Shown: positions 1-5,857 of the stretch, one piece after another
Layout of the letters: every line of letters starts with the position of its first letter
Numbering within the stretch: position 1 is the stretch's first letter
Assembly: GCA_021813595.1 (NCBI GenBank)
Contig: JAKAKF010000289.1
Coordinates: 1-10,241 of the forward strand
Source of the DNA: a bacterium
GTDB lineage: Bacteria > SZUA-79 > Acidulodesulfobacterales > Acidulodesulfobacteraceae
DNA: 10,241 nt
Direction of reading: 5' to 3'
Program-made: the position numbers and the translations under genes
Notes under the pieces: model-generated
Database searches by the model: none
What the model was told of the DNA's origin: nothing
Seen by the model: only the letters and a program-made list of their open reading frames with translations

Positions 1-50
1 GGTCAGGCGGTTTACGGCGGGATTATATAATTAATAATACGGCGCCGAAA

Positions 51-542
51 TTAAATCTCAGCGGCGTATTCCGTGTTTATTTTCCAGTTTATGCCGAGCG
101 GTTTTATTTCGTCCAAAACTAATTTTTCTAGAGCGGGCATGGCTTTTTTTAGCGGTTCCGAAATATCGGTTCCTACGCCGGTGCAGTCCTCCGGAGATAT
201 CGCAAAAAAAGTTATTTTAGGATTATGCCCCTGCAGTCCGCACATTGAAATTACGTCGATAAATTCTACGTCGTGCGCAGTTTTTTTCATTAAATTTACG
301 GGAAGATTATCCGAATCGAACTTAAATATACTTCCGGGTTTTTCGTCCGTTTTAACGGCATCTACCGCTATGATATAGTCGAGGCTGAATATATCGTCTA
401 AAAGCCCGTATCCGAGAGTGCTTCCGTCTATTAACCTTATATTGCCTTCAAAAATATATTTTTTTCTTAATAAATTTATAAAATGAACACCTATTCCTTC
501 GTCTTTTAATATCAGATTGCCTATTCCTATAATTCCCGTCAT
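51..542 (-). CDS. hyaD: [NiFe] hydrogenase maturation protease (HyaD/HupD/HybD family)
   Basis: Endopeptidase expected to remove the C-terminal tail of the hydrogenase large subunit once nickel is in place, closing the active site in the cytoplasm before export. The 163-residue protein is the usual family length. It opens with the glycine-rich GIGNLILKDEGIG motif (residues 6-18). The three nickel-sensing residues known from E. coli HybD (Glu16, Asp62, His93) have clear counterparts: Glu15, Asp61 in IAVDAV, and His90 in AHDVEF. It is the last gene of the hydrogenase operon, 44 bases after the cytochrome b gene. The large subunit upstream keeps the matching cleavable tail, so this is its likely substrate. 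No clear Shine-Dalgarno precedes the ATG, so translation may be coupled to the upstream gene. The family assignment is secure. The exact symbol (hyaD, hupD or hynC) depends on the naming scheme. Confidence 0.95.
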   Translation of the reverse strand: MTGIIGIGNLILKDEGIGVHFINLLRKKYIFEGNIRLIDGSTLGYGLLDDIFSLDYIIAVDAVKTDEKPGSIFKFDSDNLPVNLMKKTAHDVEFIDVISMCGLQGHNPKITFFAISPEDCTGVGTDISEPLKKAMPALEKLVLDEIKPLGINWKINTEYAAEI

Positions 543-586
543 ATAAATATAAATGTAAATTATTATGCAATTTACGCAATTATTAA

Positions 587-1372
587 TTACGGTTCCGATT
601 CGGATTCAGATTTATTTCTCATATATTTATAGCCTCCGAAGGGTATAAGAATATCGCCCTCTTTCCACATTATCGAACGCCATACTTCGATATAAACATG
701 ATAAGCTATAAATATTATAATGAGCCACATTATAAAAAGATGCACGAGGGTAACGCCTGTTAATCCCCCGAATACTACGAGCGTCCAGTCGGTAGAAAAA
801 TGCAGTAGCCACGGCCACCAAGCGCCGACGGCCGAAGTTCCGGTAAAAGAAGCCACGTACATTTGAAATCCGGTAAGCATCTGAAGAAGTATAAGGAGAT
901 GGAATAACGTGAATATTATTGCATTAAGAGGGTCTTGATACCTGCCGGTTTTCGGCCTGTCTTTAAGCGTGAAGTAGTGCTTCAGCATTCTCCATGCTTC
1001 TTCCAATTTATCGCCGAAAGGAATAAAACTTTTATATAGCGGCTCTTTCCATGAAAAGAAAGCCAGATAAAGCCAGACGAAAAAAATAACGTCTATTATT
1101 ACCGCTCCTATAAAGTGAAACTCCCTCATCCAAGTCATTATAAACGCCTGATAAGTTTCGCCGGAGTTTAAAACGCCGGTAGAAAGCGAATCTGCCTGCG
1201 TCGGAGTTTTTCCGAATATTAAGAAAGGGTAAGCTATATAAAATCCTGTAATAATATTGTTAATAATCGCCGCAAAGAAAGACCAGTGTATAATTCTTTT
1301 TATAACCGTCATTCTGTGAACTAACTGAATTTCGCCGTATTTACTATTTTTATTTTGCATAATTAACCCCAT
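587..1372 (-). CDS. hyaC: Hydrogenase b-type cytochrome subunit (HyaC/HupC/HydC family)
   Basis: Membrane dihaem cytochrome b that takes electrons from the small subunit and reduces quinone. Hydrophobic segments lie near residues 26-54, 84-107, 150-175 and 193-231. Candidate haem ligands are His29 in the first segment, His86 in the second, and His211 and His225 in the last. The 14-residue spacing of the last two equals that of His186 and His200 in Wolinella HydC, and the first-pair positions also fit that family. The end of the last helix (RSIMWKEGDI) is typical of HyaC proteins. The C-terminus is a short acidic SESESEP tail. Two starts are possible: the first ATG (1370-1372) has no ribosome site, while Met5 (ATG 1358-1360) is preceded by GGGG, so the true protein may be four residues shorter. 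The gene lies 25 bases after the large-subunit gene in the same operon. Confidence 0.93.
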   Translation of the reverse strand: MGLIMQNKNSKYGEIQLVHRMTVIKRIIHWSFFAAIINNIITGFYIAYPFLIFGKTPTQADSLSTGVLNSGETYQAFIMTWMREFHFIGAVIIDVIFFVWLYLAFFSWKEPLYKSFIPFGDKLEEAWRMLKHYFTLKDRPKTGRYQDPLNAIIFTLFHLLILLQMLTGFQMYVASFTGTSAVGAWWPWLLHFSTDWTLVVFGGLTGVTLVHLFIMWLIIIFIAYHVYIEVWRSIMWKEGDILIPFGGYKYMRNKSESESEP

Positions 1373-1397
1373 TTTAAAAGTTAATTAAATAATCTGG

Positions 1398-3083
1398 TCA
1401 ACAAATTTTATATTTTTTTATTTCGTTTGTTCTTGGGTCTATTAAATGCACCGCGCACGCAAGGCATGGGTCGAAAGAGTGAACCGTACGCAAAATTTCA
1501 AGAGGCTGCGATACGTTTGCAAGTTTTACGCCTACTAACGACGCTTCATATGCTCCGGGATTATTAAATGCGTCTCTTGGAGATGCGTTCCATGTAGTAG
1601 GGACTACTATTTGGTAGTGGGTTATCTGTTTGTTTTTTATTCTTACCCAGTGGCCGAGCGAACCCCTCGGAGCTTCGTCTAACCCTATGCCTATAATCTC
1701 TTTCGACGGCATATCGTATTTTGTCCAGCTTGTCTGGTCGACGGCGGCGTTTTTAATCAGTTCGAGCGTCCAAGATTCTAATGCGTCGGCGACGTATTTT
1801 GTTTCTATTCCTCTTGCCGCCGTTCTTCCAAGCGTGGAAAAGAGCGCGGTTACAGGCAAACCCGATGTTTTTAAGACGTAGTCCACCAAAGATTTTATCG
1901 TTTTATTGCCTTTCGCGTATGCTACTAAAGTTCTTGCGAGCGGACCTACTTCCATAGCCTTATTTTCATAGCGCGGCGATTTAATCCAACTGTATTTTTC
2001 ATCTTCTTTAAGGCTTCCGTCTTTGTTTAATCCCGTATAATCGGGGTCTGTTATTCCTACGTTAGGATTAAGTCCTATTTTTTCGTTCGGATATTTATAC
2101 CATGAATGCGTTACGAATTCCGTTATCTTTTTCTCGTTCAAATTGTGAACCTTGCTTAAATCTCTGTCGAAAATTACTCCTCTCATCAAAAAATAATCGT
2201 CTGGATTTTCGTCGTCCGTCTGAGGAAAGGCGCCGTAAGAAAGATAATTTTTTAGTCCGCCGCCTATTCCCTGAATAGCTTCTTCTTTATAAAACTGTGC
2301 CGCCGTCAATAAATCCGGAATATAGGCGTTATTAACGAAGTCGGTAATTTTTCCTATCCTGAACAGTATGTCGTCCATTCTTTGCGGGTTGATAATATCG
2401 GCTATAGAAGATATTCCGCCTACTACGCAGGTTTGAGGATGCGGGTCTTTAGCGCCGAGAATAGCTATAATCTGAGCGGGTATCCTTAAAATATTAAGAT
2501 TGTCTAAATAATGCGATGCTATTAAAAGATTGCCTTCCGGCGGTAGTTTATAAGAAGGATTGTCCCAGTAACCACCTGCAAAAGGCCCTAACTGTCCGGA
2601 TTTAACGAAAGCGCCAAGCCTAGACTTTACTTCTTCGAATCTTGCCAGACTTGCATTATAAGGCGTTTTGGTGTAAGCATAAGCTAAATCCATGGTTTTT
2701 TTAGGGTCGGCTTGAAGCGCAGATACTATATCTACCCAGTCTAATCCGGCAAGCTGATAAAAATGGACTAAGTGGTCCTGCACCATCTGGGCGCCTTTAA
2801 GTATATTTCTTGCAATTCTGGCGTTTTTTGGCGGATGTATTCCCAAAGCGTTTTCTACCGCCCATGTTGCGGCTTCGTAATGAGCATAAGTGCATACTCC
2901 GCAGATTCTCTGAGCAAAAAGACCCGCATCTTCCGGAGCCCTTCCGTTAAGTATAAGTTCTATGCCTCTAAAAAGAGTGCTGGAAGAGTATGCTTCGCTT
3001 ATTTCATTGCCGTTAAGAATAGCTTCTATTCTGAGATGTCCTTCTATTCTAGTCACGGGATCGACTATGATTTTTGTTGCCAT
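1398..3083 (-). CDS. hyaB: [NiFe] hydrogenase large subunit, group 1 uptake type
   Basis: Catalytic subunit that holds the NiFe(CN)2CO site and splits H2. Of the four nickel-binding cysteines, the first pair is in RICGVCTYAH (Cys61, Cys64, then His68) and the second in DPCLACAVH (Cys540, Cys543, then His546). After His546 a 15-residue tail (LIDPRTNEIKKYKIC) remains, which is the segment the maturation protease removes. The N-terminal VDPVTRIEGHLRIE includes the conserved Glu of the proton path (Glu14). At 561 residues it is close to the family's usual length. It has no export signal and should be carried out bound to the Tat-bearing small subunit. The ATG is fixed by GGAGG at 3088-3092, four bases upstream. 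It lies 107 bases after the small-subunit gene, a wide gap for this pair. All catalytic motifs look intact, which argues that the enzyme is active. Confidence 0.97.
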   Translation of the reverse strand: MATKIIVDPVTRIEGHLRIEAILNGNEISEAYSSSTLFRGIELILNGRAPEDAGLFAQRICGVCTYAHYEAATWAVENALGIHPPKNARIARNILKGAQMVQDHLVHFYQLAGLDWVDIVSALQADPKKTMDLAYAYTKTPYNASLARFEEVKSRLGAFVKSGQLGPFAGGYWDNPSYKLPPEGNLLIASHYLDNLNILRIPAQIIAILGAKDPHPQTCVVGGISSIADIINPQRMDDILFRIGKITDFVNNAYIPDLLTAAQFYKEEAIQGIGGGLKNYLSYGAFPQTDDENPDDYFLMRGVIFDRDLSKVHNLNEKKITEFVTHSWYKYPNEKIGLNPNVGITDPDYTGLNKDGSLKEDEKYSWIKSPRYENKAMEVGPLARTLVAYAKGNKTIKSLVDYVLKTSGLPVTALFSTLGRTAARGIETKYVADALESWTLELIKNAAVDQTSWTKYDMPSKEIIGIGLDEAPRGSLGHWVRIKNKQITHYQIVVPTTWNASPRDAFNNPGAYEASLVGVKLANVSQPLEILRTVHSFDPCLACAVHLIDPRTNEIKKYKIC

Positions 3084-3124
3084 ATATCCTCCAAAAGATT
3101 GATTATTATTATATTCATGATTAG

Positions 3125-3154
3125 ATTATTATGTTGAAAATTTTAACTTGTCAA
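3125..3154 (-). promoter_or_regulatory. Possible internal promoter ahead of the large-subunit gene
   Basis: On the minus strand a perfect TTGACA (3149-3154) is followed 18 bases later by AATAAT (3125-3130), which is five of six to TATAAT. It lies in the 107-base gap between small- and large-subunit genes. It could give extra large-subunit transcript, but the DNA is so AT-rich that chance -10 matches are common. The -35 match is the stronger part. Confidence 0.3.
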
Positions 3155-3190
3155 CGTTAATTTTTTTATACTAATCTTATATTTATTATA

Positions 3191-4495
3191 TTATTCCTTC
3201 TTATCGTCTTTTTTTCCGGAATCGTCATTTTTTTCGTTTTTGGATTTCTTGCTTTCTTTTTTCTTTTTAACGCCTGTATATATAGCATGTGCAGCAATTC
3301 CTGCACCTGCCGCCGCAAACAATCCGACTCCGAATTCGTCTGCGGTCGCTTCTACGCCTGGGATTATAATTTTTGCGTCAGCATTAGGCTTCTCGAACGG
3401 CGTCATTCTGTCCCAGAATAACGGCTGAGAACATCCTATGCATCCGTGACCCGCTCTCATTGGAAAACTGATATCCTGATTATATTCCGCGGTAGTACAG
3501 TTGTTCCACGTAAAAGGACCTTTACAGCCCATCATATACAGACAGTACTGTTTTTTGGCTCCGTCGTCGCCCCATTCCCTGACGTATTCGCCGGCTTCAA
3601 AATGACCTCTTCTGTAACAGTTATCATGGAGCCTGCCTGAGTATGCCCATAAAGGACGGCCGAGGCTGTCCAACTGCGGCGCTTTTCCAATTAATATATA
3701 TTCTACGAGAGTGCCTACAAGATTTACCGGATTTGCGGGACAAGCTGGTATATTTATAACGCTTCTATTGGTAACGGAACTTAATCCGACTGCAGACGTC
3801 GGATTTGGATTGGCTGCGGGTATTCCGCCGTAAGCGGCGCAGTTTCCTACTGCGATTATAACTCCGGCATGTTTTGCAGTTTCTTTAGTGATTTTTAAAC
3901 CCGTATCGCCTTTTGCCCCTATGGTCAGAAATTTACCGTCCATTCCGGTAGGTATAGCGCCTTCGACTACAAGTATATATTTACCTTTATATTTTTTAAC
4001 CGTCTCAGTTCTTCTCGCTTCAGCCTGATAGCCGGCGGGAGCCATTATAGATTCCATATAGTTTACGCTGACGTAATTAAGTATAATTTCAGCCGGCGTA
4101 GGGTGGGCGGTTCTTAGAAAGCCTTCGGTATTTCCCATACAGTCTGCCATATCAAGCCATATAAAAGGCGTTCTGGTTAGAATGTTTGCGGCTCTTGCCA
4201 CTCTCGGTTCGAATATGTAAGGAAGCATTAAAGCTGAGGTCAGAAATGCGCTCCATTTTAGAAAATCCCTTCTTGAAACGCCGTAAAGTTCTAAAATATT
4301 GGGCAGGTTTTCTTCTTTATCTTTTTTACCGCTAAAATATTCTTTTTCTAATTCATCTAATCTGTCATCGACTTTTTTTAAAACCTCATCCGGTTTTTTA
4401 GATATAAATCTTAGAGGATCCCATTTAAAATCTTTTTCAGGATTATTGTCGTTAGAATTGGAATTTTTAGAATTGGAATCTTGATTGCTTGCCAT
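3191..4495 (-). CDS. hyaA: [NiFe] hydrogenase small (Fe-S) subunit, Tat-exported, with variant proximal-cluster motif
   Basis: Electron-transfer subunit, exported by Tat with the large subunit. The Tat motif SRRDFLK is at residues 74-80, followed by a hydrophobic stretch and a likely cleavage site after ARA (residue 102). Ligands for three clusters can be placed by spacing. Proximal: Cys119, Cys219, Cys252. Distal: His290, Cys293, Cys318, Cys324. Medial: Cys333, Cys352, Cys355, with Pro345 as in [3Fe-4S] enzymes. The fourth proximal ligand is missing: the usual CTGC reads CMGN, so Asn122 replaces Cys. The two extra cysteines of O2-tolerant enzymes are also absent. About 73 residues, Asn/Ser-rich then charged, precede the Tat motif. 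After the normal GVEATAD...AAHA segment the protein ends in a Lys/Asp/Glu-rich tail, not a membrane helix. The start is secured by AGGAGG four bases before the ATG, and no other Met occurs before residue 90. Confidence 0.95.
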   Translation of the reverse strand: MASNQDSNSKNSNSNDNNPEKDFKWDPLRFISKKPDEVLKKVDDRLDELEKEYFSGKKDKEENLPNILELYGVSRRDFLKWSAFLTSALMLPYIFEPRVARAANILTRTPFIWLDMADCMGNTEGFLRTAHPTPAEIILNYVSVNYMESIMAPAGYQAEARRTETVKKYKGKYILVVEGAIPTGMDGKFLTIGAKGDTGLKITKETAKHAGVIIAVGNCAAYGGIPAANPNPTSAVGLSSVTNRSVINIPACPANPVNLVGTLVEYILIGKAPQLDSLGRPLWAYSGRLHDNCYRRGHFEAGEYVREWGDDGAKKQYCLYMMGCKGPFTWNNCTTAEYNQDISFPMRAGHGCIGCSQPLFWDRMTPFEKPNADAKIIIPGVEATADEFGVGLFAAAGAGIAAHAIYTGVKKKKESKKSKNEKNDDSGKKDDKKE

Positions 4496-4499
4496 ACAG

Positions 4500-4505
4500 C
4501 CTCCT
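4500..4505 (-). promoter_or_regulatory. Strong ribosome binding site fixing the hyaA start
   Basis: A full AGGAGG on the minus strand sits four bases before the small-subunit ATG. It matters because it supports the far-upstream start and therefore the long N-terminal extension ahead of the Tat signal. Confidence 0.85.
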
Positions 4506-4574
4506 ATATTCTAAATTAAATTATAAATACAACAAAATAAATAAATAAACAGACTGAAACGAGAATATTTTTAT

Positions 4575-4604
4575 TTTATATTTGAGCGGCAAATGTTATA
4601 TAAT
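4575..4604 (+). promoter_or_regulatory. Weak putative promoter for hypA-hypB
   Basis: A perfect TATAAT at 4599-4604 is paired with TTTATA (4575-4580, four of six) across 18 bases. The predicted start near 4611 leaves a leader of about 60 bases before hypA. The -35 is poor, so an activator or another sigma factor may be involved, or the match may be chance in AT-rich DNA. Confidence 0.4.
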
Positions 4605-4613
4605 GTTTTTATA

Positions 4614-4641
4614 ATCATATCGCAAATTCATAAAATGTCAA
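4614..4641 (-). promoter_or_regulatory. Putative main promoter of the hydrogenase operon
   Basis: On the minus strand a perfect TTGACA (4636-4641) is followed after 16 bases by TATGAT (4614-4619, five of six). The predicted start near 4607 gives the hydrogenase mRNA a leader of roughly 110 bases. It is the best sigma70-like match in the divergent gap and faces the weaker plus-strand promoter. Confidence 0.6.
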
Positions 4642-4671
4642 ATTAATTTTTTTATTTTTTTTAAAATATTT

Positions 4672-4911
4672 ATGCATGAAATTTCCGTAGCCCTCGAAAT
4701 ACTTGATACGCTTGAAGACAACGGATATTTAAAGGGCGTAAAGAAAGTTGATTCGATTAAACTTAATATAGGCAGATATTCGGGAATAGACAAAAATTAT
4801 CTGTCTTTTGCGTTTCAAAATATCAACGACGAAAGATTTAAAGGGGTTTTAATAGATTTTATTTCTAACGATTCGGATGAAATTAAAATAGAAGAAATTA
4901 TCGTAGATTAA
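4672..4911 (+). CDS. hypA: HypA-like hydrogenase nickel-insertion protein lacking the zinc domain
   Basis: HypA hands nickel to the hydrogenase large-subunit precursor together with HypB. This protein begins MHEIS, with the nickel-binding His2 and neighbouring Glu3. The family core follows in order: an N-terminal helix, VDSIKLNIGRYSGID (residues 26-40), LSFAF (residues 44-48), and GVLIDF. Typical HypA is about 113 residues and has a zinc finger with two CxxC motifs near residues 73-92. Here the protein is 79 residues and has no cysteine at all. After IDFISND it passes straight to SDEIKIEEIIVD, which matches the normal C-terminal strand (compare the KSIEVE ending). The zinc domain therefore looks neatly deleted, with both flanks kept. 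No Zn motif is hidden in another frame nearby. It lies 37 bases before hypB on the same strand and lacks a clear Shine-Dalgarno. Confidence 0.85.
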   Translation: MHEISVALEILDTLEDNGYLKGVKKVDSIKLNIGRYSGIDKNYLSFAFQNINDERFKGVLIDFISNDSDEIKIEEIIVD

Positions 4912-4937
4912 TGATTTATTTATAAATTAAATAAATT

Positions 4938-4944
4938 AAGGAGG
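4938..4944 (+). promoter_or_regulatory. Strong ribosome binding site of hypB
   Basis: AAGGAGG lies four bases before the hypB ATG. It supports the long start that includes the Gly/Ser-rich N-terminal region, and contrasts with hypA, which has no visible site. Confidence 0.85.
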
Positions 4945-4948
4945 TTTA

Positions 4949-5809
4949 ATGTCCAATAATAACGGCTTAAACAGAGGAAGCTCAGGCACGGGCATAGGAG
5001 CGTTTGGAAGCGGCGGCGGCAAACATTCAGGCAGAACTGCAACCGGCGGAAGGTCATTAACGGTAAGGCTGAACGCCTTAGAATCCAATGAAATTATTGC
5101 TAAAAAAAACAAAGCTTTATTCGGGAAAGCTTTCGTTATGAATTTTTTAAGTTCGCCAGGGTCTGGAAAGACTTCTTTGCTGGAATCCGTAGTGCCGGTT
5201 TTAAAATCCGAAGGCTTAAATATCGCAGTTATAGAAGGCGACGTTGAAACGGATTTAGATAAACGTCGGATAGACGCGTTAAATATCCCCGCATGTCAGA
5301 TTGTTACCAACGGAACGTGCCATTTAGACGCAAATATGGTGAATACGTCTTTAAATAATTTAAACATAAACGATGCGGACGTATTTTTTATAGAAAACGT
5401 GGGCAATTTAGTATGTCCTACTTCTTACAATCTCGGAGAAGATATGAAAGCGGTCGTGCTTTCGGTAACCGAAGGCGACGATAAGCCGTTAAAATATCCG
5501 GCGGCTTTTTATAAATCAAAAGTTATGATAATAAATAAAACAGACCTGCTTCCGGTTCTAGACTCGGATGTTTCAAAAATAAAAGAAAATGCACTGTCTA
5601 TAAATAAAGAACTTATAATTTTTGAAACGTCCTGCAAAAGAAAGTTAAATGCAGACTGCGGTTCGGTTCGCGTCTCTGGAGATACGGACAATACCGTCAG
5701 GCCGGAAGTAATAGATAAAGGAATTTTGGACTTCGCTTCATTCATAAAAGAAAAAGTAAGATTAAAAGCCGAAGAGTTTAATGGCATTGGCGGAGGCATA
5801 TATTTATAA
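4949..5809 (+). CDS. hypB: HypB-like nickel-binding GTPase for hydrogenase maturation
   Basis: GTPase that works with HypA to deliver nickel to the large-subunit precursor in the cytoplasm. The G domain has Walker A SSPGSGKT (residues 68-75), EGD (96-98) and the NKTD base-recognition motif (196-199). The conserved G-domain metal site is present: Cys124-His125 in GTCHLDA and Cys156 in ENVGNLVCP. The first 36 residues are Gly/Ser-rich with one His. They contain neither the CxxCGC motif of E. coli HypB nor the His-rich stretch of other species, so the high-affinity nickel site appears absent. Near the G5 loop, where the family usually has SAxTGEG, the sequence reads ETSCKRKLNADCG and carries roughly 20 extra residues with two extra cysteines (229, 237). 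The protein is 286 residues. No hypC, hypD, hypE or hypF lies in the window. Confidence 0.93.
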   Translation: MSNNNGLNRGSSGTGIGAFGSGGGKHSGRTATGGRSLTVRLNALESNEIIAKKNKALFGKAFVMNFLSSPGSGKTSLLESVVPVLKSEGLNIAVIEGDVETDLDKRRIDALNIPACQIVTNGTCHLDANMVNTSLNNLNINDADVFFIENVGNLVCPTSYNLGEDMKAVVLSVTEGDDKPLKYPAAFYKSKVMIINKTDLLPVLDSDVSKIKENALSINKELIIFETSCKRKLNADCGSVRVSGDTDNTVRPEVIDKGILDFASFIKEKVRLKAEEFNGIGGGIYL

Positions 5810-5857
5810 ATAAAAACATTTTTATAAAATTAAATTAAATTAAATAAATAAATTAAA

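Noticed and set aside
1..30. Open frame ending GQAVYGGII then a stop on the plus strand, possibly the end of a convergent gene
   Set aside because: Only nine codons are visible, with no motif. It cannot be told from chance.
31..50. GGCGCC palindrome just after the protease gene as a terminator
   Set aside because: Only six bases of symmetry, no loop and no U-run.
73..378. Plus-strand open frame of 101 codons opposite the maturation protease
   Set aside because: It lies wholly inside the protease gene, whose motifs are unmistakable; it is an antisense shadow.
2772..3137. Plus-strand open frame of 121 codons opposite the large-subunit gene
   Set aside because: It overlaps conserved large-subunit coding sequence and shows no domain or ribosome site.
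4860..4950. Frameshift hiding a HypA zinc finger
   Set aside because: Only 37 bases lie between hypA and hypB, and no CxxC pairs appear in other frames. The C-terminal strand of HypA is in frame, so true domain loss fits better.
5810..5857. AAATT/AAATA tandem repeats before the phosphoesterase gene
   Set aside because: Short imperfect low-complexity runs typical of this AT-rich DNA; no array structure.
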